This document shows, piece by piece, positions 12,356 through 17,682 of a stretch of 17,682 bases of DNA. A program made the position numbers and the translations under genes. Numbering within the stretch: position 1 is the first letter of the stretch; each line of letters starts with the position of its first letter. Source of the DNA: an uncultured Oscillospiraceae bacterium. Lineage in GTDB: Bacteria; Bacillota; Clostridia; Oscillospirales; Ruminococcaceae. Location: the NCBI GenBank assembly GCA_900553955.1, contig USFO01000023.1, positions 1-17,682 on the forward strand, read 5' to 3'. Under the pieces are notes generated by a model, which saw only the letters and a list, made by a program, of their open reading frames with translations, was not told the DNA's origin and did no database searches.

Positions 12356-12446
12356 TCAAACCGTGCTCAAGCCGTGCTCAAGCAAAATTTTGCCGTGCTC
12401 AAAACGGTGCTCAAAATAAGAAATCAAGAAAACCCGCTTTGCTCAA
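12352..12446 (+). repeat. Helically phased GTGCTCAA octamer array (largest)
   Basis: Exact copies start at 12352, 12363, 12374, 12395 and 12407, with a one-mismatch copy TTGCTCAA at 12439. Spacings are 11, 11, 21, 12 and 32 bp, again close to multiples of one helical turn and all in one orientation. A perfect 12-bp palindrome GCAAAATTTTGC lies between copies three and four (12382-12393). No gene occupies 12126-12713. Confidence 0.7.
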
Positions 12447-12495
12447 AGCGCCTTTTCCTCATTTTTTATTTCAATTAGTTCAAGGCGGACAAAGA

Positions 12496-12600
12496 TCCTC
12501 TCAGTCTTTTGCTGCCGCGAAGCGGCAACAAAATCCAGCTCTCCTTGTAAACAAGGCGAGCCAAGGCGGCTCCGCTGTTGCGCTCCCGCGCCGTGCACAG
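12496..12600. repeat. Dispersed bipartite palindromic repeat, copy 3
   Basis: Same plan as copies at 107 and 249: CTCTCAGTC, hairpin A TTTTGCTGCCGC (12507-12518) / 12522-12533 with one C-A mismatch and a GAA loop, then CCAGCTC, then hairpin B (12538-12548 / 12551-12561) with one mismatch. The tail 12580-12600 matches copy 1. Downstream to 12670 are a T/A-rich ATTCATT repeat and no gene. Confidence 0.75.
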
Positions 12601-12677
12601 CAGCGAATCTGTGGCACTGTCCCTTCAAAATGTACCGCGACCCGCGGCACACCGCAATTATTCATTATTCATTAAAG

Positions 12678-12705
12678 CAAAAGTGCCGCTTTCGCGGCAC
12701 TTTTG
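12678..12705 (-). terminator. Terminator after jag
   Basis: CAAAAGTGCCGC (12678-12689) and GCGGCACTTTTG (12694-12705) form a perfect 12-bp stem with a four-base loop, eight bases past the jag stop. The U-run is partly inside the stem. Confidence 0.8.
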
Positions 12706-12713
12706 TAAATACA

Positions 12714-13835
12714 TCAGTCCAAATCGATCCTGCCGTAAAGAGAAATGGCGCTGGTATCGTTTTTCGGCGGCTCGTTCGATTGCGGAACAACCACCTTCTG
12801 GCTTTCGCGCTTTTGGCTGCGGTCACCGCGTCCGCGTCTGTCACCGCGTCCGCCTTTCTTGTTTCCGTCAAAGCGGCGCTTGCCGCCATCATCGCGGCGG
12901 GGCTTAGCTCCGGCAACGGGGCTGATAACAACCCGGCGGTTCGGCTCGCTTCCGGTGGATTTGCTTGTTGCGCCGGAAACGGTCTGCACGGTGGAGTGAA
13001 CGACTCTGCGCTCATAAGGGTTCATCGCTTCAAGAGTGATGGCACGCTGGCTCTTTACTGCCTGAATGGCCATTTTTCTTGCATAAGCGCTCAGGCTTGC
13101 TTCGCGCTTGCTGCGGTAATCGTCAACATCAAGCACAACGCGGACATAGTTACCCTCGCTTCTGTTCGCAACAAGAGAAGCAAGGTACTGCATGGCATCA
13201 AGGTTGTCACCGCGGCGGCCAACCACTGCGCCCATATCCGCACCGGAAAGCTGAAGCACAATCATGCCGTTTTTCTGGGTGTAGGTTACGTTTGCGTCCG
13301 TGTGGCCAAGGGCGATAAGCACGCTCTTGATATATTCTGCGGCTTCGCCGCCTTTCAGCTCAAGCACTGCGGGGTCGATTTCCTTGTACTCCTGCTTTGC
13401 AGGCTCCTCCTTTTCGGCGGGCAGCTCCGCAGGCGCCGCTTCCTTAACAGGCTCATTCTTGGGCTGCTCTTTTTTCTGCTGAGGCTTCTGCGGCTGAGGC
13501 TTTTTCTGCTCCGGAGGCTTTTTCTGCTCCGGAGCCTTTTCGGCGGGTCTTTCCTGCTTTTCGGCAGACTTTGCTTCGGGAGCAGGACGCTTCTGCGGCT
13601 GCTCTTTCGGCTTTCTTTCGGGTTTTTTCTGCTCCTTCGGAGCAAACTTGTTAAGATATTCTTCCTGCAGAACAACTTTTACTTTTGCAGGAATGGTCTT
13701 GAGTCCGAAAAACTTCTTCTTCGGCATTTCAAGAACTTCGTAAGTCACGTCGTCTCTCGACACACCTAATTTTTCGCAGGCGGCATCGAGAGCTTCATCT
13801 ACCGTCAAACCGGTAGCAATGATTTCTCTGTCCAA
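12714..13835 (-). CDS. jag: RNA-binding protein KhpB (Jag/EloR)
   Basis: Jag/KhpB binds RNA with KhpA and influences cell elongation and sporulation in Bacillota. The 373-residue protein has the Jag N-terminal domain (1-55, with KKKFFGLKTIPAKVKV), then an unusually long linker of Lys, Glu, Pro and Gln (about 60-155). Next come the KH domain with VGRRGD (205-210) and the R3H motif with ERRVVH (275-280). The C-terminal tail rich in Arg, Gly and Lys extends beyond the usual family end. The start is TTG at 13835, seven bases after SD GGAGG and 14 bases past the yidC stop, so it is the last gene of rpmH-rnpA-yidD-yidC-jag. Confidence 0.95.
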   Translation of the reverse strand: MDREIIATGLTVDEALDAACEKLGVSRDDVTYEVLEMPKKKFFGLKTIPAKVKVVLQEEYLNKFAPKEQKKPERKPKEQPQKRPAPEAKSAEKQERPAEKAPEQKKPPEQKKPQPQKPQQKKEQPKNEPVKEAAPAELPAEKEEPAKQEYKEIDPAVLELKGGEAAEYIKSVLIALGHTDANVTYTQKNGMIVLQLSGADMGAVVGRRGDNLDAMQYLASLVANRSEGNYVRVVLDVDDYRSKREASLSAYARKMAIQAVKSQRAITLEAMNPYERRVVHSTVQTVSGATSKSTGSEPNRRVVISPVAGAKPRRDDGGKRRFDGNKKGGRGDRRGRGDRSQKRESQKVVVPQSNEPPKNDTSAISLYGRIDLD

Positions 13836-13849
13836 ATTTACGCCTCCTA

Positions 13850-14956
13850 TTATTTAAGGTCGTCGTCGGTAACCTCTACATATTGTTCGCCGTATTTTTC
13901 TGCGTCGCGCTTTCTGGCGGCGGCAAGCTTGCGGCGGTTTTCTTCTTTCTGGCCGGCGCTTAATTCTTCGCCGTCATATTTGCTTTCGGCTTTTACGCCG
14001 TTTTTCTGCTGCTGAAGCTCCTTCAGGCGCTCGCGAGCTTCCACTCTTTGCTGGCGCTTTTTCTCTTTCTCGGCTTCCATTTCCGCCTGAACCTGCTCCG
14101 CCATCTTCTGCGGGTTATACTTCTTGTTAAGGAAGATGCTCTGCAGAAGCATAACAATGGCGCTGATTGCCCAATAGAAACCTGCGCCTGCGGGAACAAT
14201 AAAGCAGATGTATGCGGAGAACAGCGGCATGACATAGAACATAAGGTTCATGCCCGCGCCGGCTTCCTGCTGAGTGGGGTTCTTTTTCTGCATATAGATG
14301 GTCTGCACAAGCTGGAACACAAGGCAAGCCACCGGAATAAGCAGGTACCAGTTGAATCCGCCCTCATAGGTAAGCGCAAATTTCGGCTGAACGGAAAGGT
14401 CCAGTCCGAAGAAGGTCATATCAAAGTTCTGTATTTTTTCCACAACAGCAGAATCAAATGCGGAAAAAAGCTCGGGCTGTGCTTTTACTTCCTTCATCAG
14501 TTCTATTTCGGAATAATAAGAGGAAGTCTGAATGGCGGCGCCCGCGGCGTTCGCTGCGGCAATCATCTCGTTGATAACGTTTGTGCCCACGCGAAGCACA
14601 TGGTAGATAGGTCTATATACAACGTCGATAACACCGAACAGAATCGGGAACTGAATAAGGGTGGGCAGACAGCCGGACATGGGGTTATATCCCTCTTCGG
14701 TGTACAGCTTCTGCACTTCTTCGTTGTATTTTTCTCTGTTGTTTGCGTATTTTTTCTGGATGCTGTCAAGCTTTGGCTTAAACAGAGCCATTTTTGCCTG
14801 TTCCTTCTGCTGTTTGATGGAAAGAGGCAGGCAGATAAGTCTGGTCACAATAGTGAAAAGAACTATTGCCAGAGCGTAGTTGTTTCCGGTTACCAAATAG
14901 CAGCCCAGCATTACAAAACCAAGCGGCCAACCGAAAATCTTCATAATAAACTGCAT
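13850..14956 (-). CDS. yidC: Membrane protein insertase YidC (SpoIIIJ/Oxa1 family)
   Basis: YidC inserts and folds membrane proteins, alone or with the Sec translocon. The 368-residue protein has the short Gram-positive form without the large periplasmic domain of proteobacteria. It shows a first helix (about 8-23), a second with the conserved charged Arg39 (TIVTRLICLPL), the cytoplasmic hairpin KQQKEQAKM...YNEEVQKLY, then GYNPMSGCLPTLIQFPI. Later helices end near FIVPAGAGFYWAISAIVMLLQ, followed by a very basic, Glu-rich coiled tail (about 280-368). No lipobox Cys is present near the N-terminus, unlike SpoIIIJ. The start is ATG with SD GGAGGAGAG, four bases after yidD. Confidence 0.97.
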   Translation of the reverse strand: MQFIMKIFGWPLGFVMLGCYLVTGNNYALAIVLFTIVTRLICLPLSIKQQKEQAKMALFKPKLDSIQKKYANNREKYNEEVQKLYTEEGYNPMSGCLPTLIQFPILFGVIDVVYRPIYHVLRVGTNVINEMIAAANAAGAAIQTSSYYSEIELMKEVKAQPELFSAFDSAVVEKIQNFDMTFFGLDLSVQPKFALTYEGGFNWYLLIPVACLVFQLVQTIYMQKKNPTQQEAGAGMNLMFYVMPLFSAYICFIVPAGAGFYWAISAIVMLLQSIFLNKKYNPQKMAEQVQAEMEAEKEKKRQQRVEARERLKELQQQKNGVKAESKYDGEELSAGQKEENRRKLAAARKRDAEKYGEQYVEVTDDDLK

Positions 14957-14960
14957 TTAA

Positions 14961-15242
14961 TTACTCTCCTCCTGGCATTGGAGGCTGATCTGTTTTTTTC
15001 TTGTTTTTCTTGTAATAGTTCAGATCCCAGTTATCCGGTACGGGGTCGTATCCCCCTTCATGGAACGGGTGACAGCGCAATATCCGCATAATCGCCATTA
15101 ACCCGCCCTTCAACGCTCCGAATCTGGAAATTGCCGTATAGGCGTATGAAGAACAGGTCGGGTAGTACCGGCAGGAGGCCGGTGTATATGCAGAAATTGC
15201 TGTTTGATAGAACCGGATAAGAAACAGAAACAGCTTTTTCAT
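14961..15242 (-). CDS. yidD: Membrane protein insertion efficiency factor YidD
   Basis: This small membrane-associated helper of YidC has 93 residues. The family pattern is intact: RFYQTAIS (10-17), CRYYPTCSSYA (24-34), GLMAIMRILRCHPFHEGGYDPVP (47-69). Cysteines 24, 30 and 57 are the conserved set. The C-terminal tail is basic. The ATG overlaps the rnpA stop by four bases (ATGA), so translation is coupled. Confidence 0.96.
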   Translation of the reverse strand: MKKLFLFLIRFYQTAISAYTPASCRYYPTCSSYAYTAISRFGALKGGLMAIMRILRCHPFHEGGYDPVPDNWDLNYYKKNKKKTDQPPMPGGE

Positions 15243-15586
15243 TCTTTTTCTTTGCTCTGTAAGGCGCCCAGTTTGCGCAGCTGGGCGGTCAGGATGGGGG
15301 TCAGAGCGGTAGACTTGATAACAGTGGTTTTTGTGCGGGCCACAAGTACGATGTCATACCCCGGCAGAATCTGCGGGGCAATTTCGCGGTACGCCGCACG
15401 CAGGACCCTTCTTGCGCGGTTTCTTGCCACCGCGTTTCCGATCTTTTTGCTGGTCGTAAGACCAAGGCGCGTTACCAAAAGCCGATTTGGCATAACGTAA
15501 CACACAACACATGGGTCGGAAACGCTTTTTCCCCTACGGTAGGCTCGCAAAAAATCGTTATTGCGGGTCATTGAAAGCGTTTTCAT
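15239..15586 (-). CDS. rnpA: Ribonuclease P protein component
   Basis: RnpA binds the catalytic RNA of RNase P and helps it recognise the 5' leader of pre-tRNA. This 115-residue protein has the family length. It starts MKTLSMTRNNDFLRAYRRGK and contains the RNA-binding signature KKIGNAVARNRARRVLRAAYRE (47-68). The start is ATG with SD AGAGGTGAT. It is preceded by an 85-bp gap after rpmH that can fold (15605-15655). Confidence 0.97.
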   Translation of the reverse strand: MKTLSMTRNNDFLRAYRRGKSVSDPCVVCYVMPNRLLVTRLGLTTSKKIGNAVARNRARRVLRAAYREIAPQILPGYDIVLVARTKTTVIKSTALTPILTAQLRKLGALQSKEKE

Positions 15587-15604
15587 AAATCACCTCTTAA
15601 TGTT

Positions 15605-15655
15605 TTGCCGTTTGCGCCGCGCCAAGCGGCGCCATCTTTCATACAAAAGCGGCAA
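15605..15655 (-). other. Possible folded rpmH-rnpA spacer
   Basis: A perfect 7-bp stem GCGCCGC (15614-15620) / GCGGCGC (15626-15632) is enclosed by TTGCCGTTT (15605-15613) pairing with AAAAGCGGCAA (15645-15655) through one bulge. There is no U-run, so it is not a plain terminator. It may be an mRNA processing or stability element that sets the L34:RnpA ratio (inference). Confidence 0.4.
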
Positions 15656-15671
15656 CACAGCGGCGGTTTAA

Positions 15672-15812
15672 TCAGTAGCTGAGGTGCTTTCTGCCCTTTG
15701 CTCTTCTTGCAGCGAGGACTTTGCGGCCGTTTTTAGTGGACATTCTCTTCATAAAGCCGTGTACCTTCTGTCTGTGAAGCTTTTTAGGCTGATAGGTTCT
15801 TTTCATTGCCAT
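15672..15812 (-). CDS. rpmH: 50S ribosomal protein L34
   Basis: The protein MKRTYQPKKLHRQKVHGF... through NGRKVLAARRAKGRKHLSY is a classic L34, a very basic component of the large ribosomal subunit. Two start codons fit. ATG 15806 gives the canonical 44 residues. ATG 15812 adds Met-Ala and is better spaced (eight bases) from the G-run SD at 15821-15826. I chose 15812 on spacing. Confidence 0.97.
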   Translation of the reverse strand: MAMKRTYQPKKLHRQKVHGFMKRMSTKNGRKVLAARRAKGRKHLSY

Positions 15813-15852
15813 TGCGGTTTCCCCCCTTTCAAAAGTTGCCTTGCAAACATAA

Positions 15853-15881
15853 AGTATACCGCCTAAGCGCAAAAAAGTCAA
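15853..15881 (-). promoter_or_regulatory. Promoter of the rpmH-rnpA-yidD-yidC-jag operon
   Basis: On the minus strand TTGACT (complement of 15876-15881), a 17-bp spacer and TATACT (complement of 15853-15858) lie 41 bp before the rpmH start. This is a near-consensus housekeeping promoter. Confidence 0.85.
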
Positions 15882-16234
15882 TAATAAGTTATAAAAAGTA
15901 CACATAATAAAGAGAGAAAATGTTGGCTTTTTTGGCGTGCGGCGCGGAGCGGGCGGAATTTGAGCGGCGAACCTAACGCGGCGCCGCGGCTGTCTTTACG
16001 AACGGTATTATATAAATACAAAATTACGAATTGTATTGTATGACGAAAAAACAGCTTGAGCATGCGGTGTGAAGGCATGGGGAAAGGTTAGAAGCTGATT
16101 TACAAAAAGTATTTTTTCTGAATAAAATTACGAAAAGTATTTTTATAGTTTAATCATAAAACCAAATATGCCAAAACAGCATAAAACAGTTATAAAAAAT
16201 TGTAGAACTACTGGATATATTTTTAATTTTATAC
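15882..16234. other. A+T-rich intergenic gap with imperfect TTAYRAAAAGTA repeats, no gene seen
   Basis: About 350 bp with no credible ORF. Related copies of TTAYRAAAAGTA lie near 15888, 16022, 16100 and 16128. The two best, ATTTACAAAAAGTATTTTT and AATTACGAAAAGTATTTTT, are 28 bp apart. A 12-bp palindrome CGCGGCGCCGCG lies at 15977-15988 within a locally GC-rich patch. No consensus DnaA box (TTATNCACA) is visible, so it does not look like oriC although dnaA often lies on this side of rpmH. Confidence 0.4.
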
Positions 16235-16263
16235 TTGACTTTCTTTACATTGTGTGCTATTTT
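16235..16263 (+). promoter_or_regulatory. Promoter of the secreted C39-like peptidase gene
   Basis: TTGACT (16235-16240), 17 bp, then TATTTT (16258-16263), preceded by TGC as in an extended -10. It leaves an untranslated leader of roughly 110 nt, which contains a small GGTG...CACC hairpin around 16339-16352. Confidence 0.7.
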
Positions 16264-16378
16264 TTATGTAAAAGATATACATTTTATTTTAACTTGTGTA
16301 TTTTTTATTAGCATAAGTATAAACCTCGAGAAAATTTTGGTGGGTCAGCACCGACACAATTATAAAAGGAGATTTATC

Positions 16379-17167
16379 ATGAAAAAATTTATTTCACTTC
16401 TTTTAGCTCTTTGCTGCGTTTTTTCATTGAGTGTTACTGCTTTTGCAACTCAAAACTTGGGTGCATATGACGATTCCCCGGCTTTTGATTATCAGAATTA
16501 TCTGAGAAATCTTGAGAAAGAAAGCAAAATAAATCAAAACTTTTCTGTCATGCGGGAAGGCTTTGTTTCCGTTTCTGTAACACGCTACCCTCAGATAGTA
16601 TCTTACTATTGCGGTCCTGCTTCTGCATACATGGTTTTAAAATCACTTGGCATTTCTGTTTCTTCTTCAACAAAGTCTTTGTACTTTTTTGATGGGTGTC
16701 AATCTTCTTGTCCCTATCCGCGTGTTAACCATCAATGTTATAAGTCTTATACCTCTCCTCAAGTAACATTGGCTAATGAAATGGGAACAAGCTTTAGTGG
16801 TACAGGCATAACCACTTTGAAAAATACTATTAACTCCCATATAGGAAGCAGTTATTATTCCCTTTGCACTATTTCAAACAACGATTCTGGCACAACAACG
16901 CTTGCAAATAAAGTTTACTCAACCTTAAAAGACGACCATCCTTTAATTGCTCATGTTTATGCAAAATTTTTGGATCGTTACAGTGGTAGTGCTGGTCAAA
17001 CTTTTGGAGGACACTATGTCTGTATTTATTCCATAAATACTGCTGCCGGAACCATTGGAATAAATGATTGCAATTATTATTCGGGATTAGGCGGAATTTA
17101 TACTGAAGATAAAGCGGTATTGCGGAAAGCAATAGCACATTATAGTTCCAATAATCTTATTTGGTAG
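16379..17167 (+). CDS. Secreted C39-like (papain-fold) cysteine peptidase
   Basis: This 262-residue protein has a signal peptide (MKKFISLLLALCCVF..., cleavage probably after AFA at 21-23) and a domain typical of Peptidase_C39-like proteins. The catalytic Cys78 is in YYCGPASAYMVL, His212 in GGHYVCIYS, and Asp230 in GINDCNYY, in the expected order and spacing. A Cys-rich patch (C107, C111, C120) may form disulphides or bind a metal outside the cell. C39-like enzymes without a transporter are often cell-surface or bacteriocin-related, but the substrate is unknown. The start is ATG 16379 with SD AAAGGAGA. Reading further upstream in frame would start before the promoter. It is followed 21 bp later by a lipoprotein gene. 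Confidence 0.85.
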   Translation: MKKFISLLLALCCVFSLSVTAFATQNLGAYDDSPAFDYQNYLRNLEKESKINQNFSVMREGFVSVSVTRYPQIVSYYCGPASAYMVLKSLGISVSSSTKSLYFFDGCQSSCPYPRVNHQCYKSYTSPQVTLANEMGTSFSGTGITTLKNTINSHIGSSYYSLCTISNNDSGTTTLANKVYSTLKDDHPLIAHVYAKFLDRYSGSAGQTFGGHYVCIYSINTAAGTIGINDCNYYSGLGGIYTEDKAVLRKAIAHYSSNNLIW

Positions 17168-17188
17168 TCAAAAACCGAGGTCAATCAT

Positions 17189-17682
17189 ATGAAAAAGCTT
17201 ATTTCCCTGCTTCTTATTCTTATTTTTATTTTTTCCGGCTGTCAAAGCATGGAGCAAACGGCTTCAGCAGAGCCTGTCGGCGATTGTTCGTTTTCCATGT
17301 ATGACATTTACCCCGAAGAAGGTACTGTTTTCTGCGGTTATCCCGATATTTTCGGAAACAAGATAGTTTTTTGTGCCGCTCACCATATTTCAGTTCCACA
17401 ACAAGGCTCCGGAAATATTCATGTTTATGATATTGATTCCGAAAAAGAATCTTCTTACGATGATTTTGTAGACAATGCGTTTTTATGTGGAGATTATCTA
17501 TATTATAGCGATTATAGTGCTGAAAAAAAATGGAATCTTGTAAAAGTTAATATGCAGGATGGCACAAAAGAAATCATTTTTACTGCACCTGATGACAGAC
17601 TTTTAGGAGTTTCTAAAGGCGGCAACGGAAATTATTTTATTTTCTGGACAAGTGATAAAAATTATTATAATGCTGAATTTTT
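17189..17682 (+). CDS. Lipoprotein, partial (cut by the right edge)
   Basis: The visible 164 residues start MKKLISLLLILIFIFSGC, a signal peptide with lipobox FSGC, so the protein is anchored outside the membrane. The rest is beta-strand rich with repeated YxxDxxS-like turns (IHVYDIDSEK, DYLYYSDYS, NLVKVNMQDGTKEIIF), reminiscent of beta-propeller lipoproteins, but the fold is not certain. The reading frame is open at the window end. SD GAGGT (17177-17181) sits seven bases before ATG. It is 21 bp from the C39-like peptidase stop, so they probably share one transcript and may act together at the cell surface. Confidence 0.85.
   Translation, partial: MKKLISLLLILIFIFSGCQSMEQTASAEPVGDCSFSMYDIYPEEGTVFCGYPDIFGNKIVFCAAHHISVPQQGSGNIHVYDIDSEKESSYDDFVDNAFLCGDYLYYSDYSAEKKWNLVKVNMQDGTKEIIFTAPDDRLLGVSKGGNGNYFIFWTSDKNYYNAEF

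Noticed and set aside
12352..12446. CRISPR-like array
   Set aside because: The repeats are only 8 bp, spacing is 11-32 bp and no cas genes are near. It is better described as phased octamers.
12630..13769. Long plus-strand ORF of 379 residues
   Set aside because: It lies antisense to jag, and its Leu/Arg/Phe-rich repeats mirror the Lys/Glu/Pro/Gln linker of Jag.
14048..15091. Long plus-strand ORF of 347 residues
   Set aside because: It is a shadow of yidC and yidD, which have clear family signatures.
15614..15632. Terminator between rpmH and rnpA
   Set aside because: The stem is good but there is no U-run on the minus strand, and rnpA has no separate promoter that I can see.
15882..16234. 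oriC
   Set aside because: A+T-rich and in a plausible place, but no consensus DnaA box was found and dnaA is not adjacent.
16235..16378. N-terminal extension of the C39-like protein (first in-frame start at 16235)
   Set aside because: It would begin inside the promoter and hide a perfect signal peptide that starts at 16379 after a good SD.

Overview
The window looks like a chromosomal segment from a Bacillota bacterium of class Clostridia, probably a gut Oscillospirales-type organism. The main evidence is the origin-proximal block rpmH-rnpA-yidD-yidC-jag-mnmE-mnmG-rsmG-parB/noc, all on the minus strand. Strong GGAGG ribosome binding sites, TTGACT-17-TAtnnT promoters, yozG/DUF2975 and Xre modules and short dispersed GC-rich palindromes fit as well. 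No species can be named from the sequence alone.

Layout, left to right. 1-499 is non-coding: a possible structured RNA cut by the left edge, two copies of a dispersed bipartite palindrome, a perfect 16-bp parS site (401-416) and a strong terminator touching it. 500-1369 (-) is a ParB/Noc-family gene. 1548-3203 (+) is a small operon with its own promoter and dyad: DUF2975 membrane protein, YozG-like HTH, lipoprotein and membrane-anchored protein. It is followed by a separately promoted three-helix membrane protein (3284-3715). 3800-4120 (-) is an Xre repressor-like gene, divergent from an A+T-richer three-gene operon (4261-7608, +). All three proteins of that operon have an N-terminal cytoplasmic zinc ribbon, one membrane helix and an exported domain. 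7740-7904 (-) encodes a 54-residue protein.

From 8152 to 15812 (-) lies the conserved core. mnmE and mnmG modify the tRNA wobble uridine and rsmG methylates 16S rRNA. yidC and yidD serve membrane protein insertion, jag/khpB binds RNA, rnpA is the protein of RNase P and rpmH is ribosomal protein L34. The core is broken between jag and mnmE by a 588-bp non-coding stretch packed with a hairpin array, an octamer array and a palindromic repeat. Right of rpmH, where dnaA is often found, there is instead an A+T-rich gap and then a secreted C39-like cysteine peptidase and a lipoprotein (+, cut by the right edge).

The most unusual signals are: (1) the octamer GTGCTCAA, nine exact and four near copies, all on the plus strand, in three separate intergenic regions, with successive copies spaced near whole helical turns (20-21, 11, 21, 12, 32 bp); (2) the zinc-ribbon membrane cassette with its divergent Xre gene and phased TWTAGG repeats; (3) a tandem array of tiny hairpins with different stems but a constant GTTATAT linker upstream of mnmE; and (4) a Noc-like DNA-binding motif beside a ParB-type parS site. 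Accessory genes lie between rsmG and parB and face the opposite way to the core genes.
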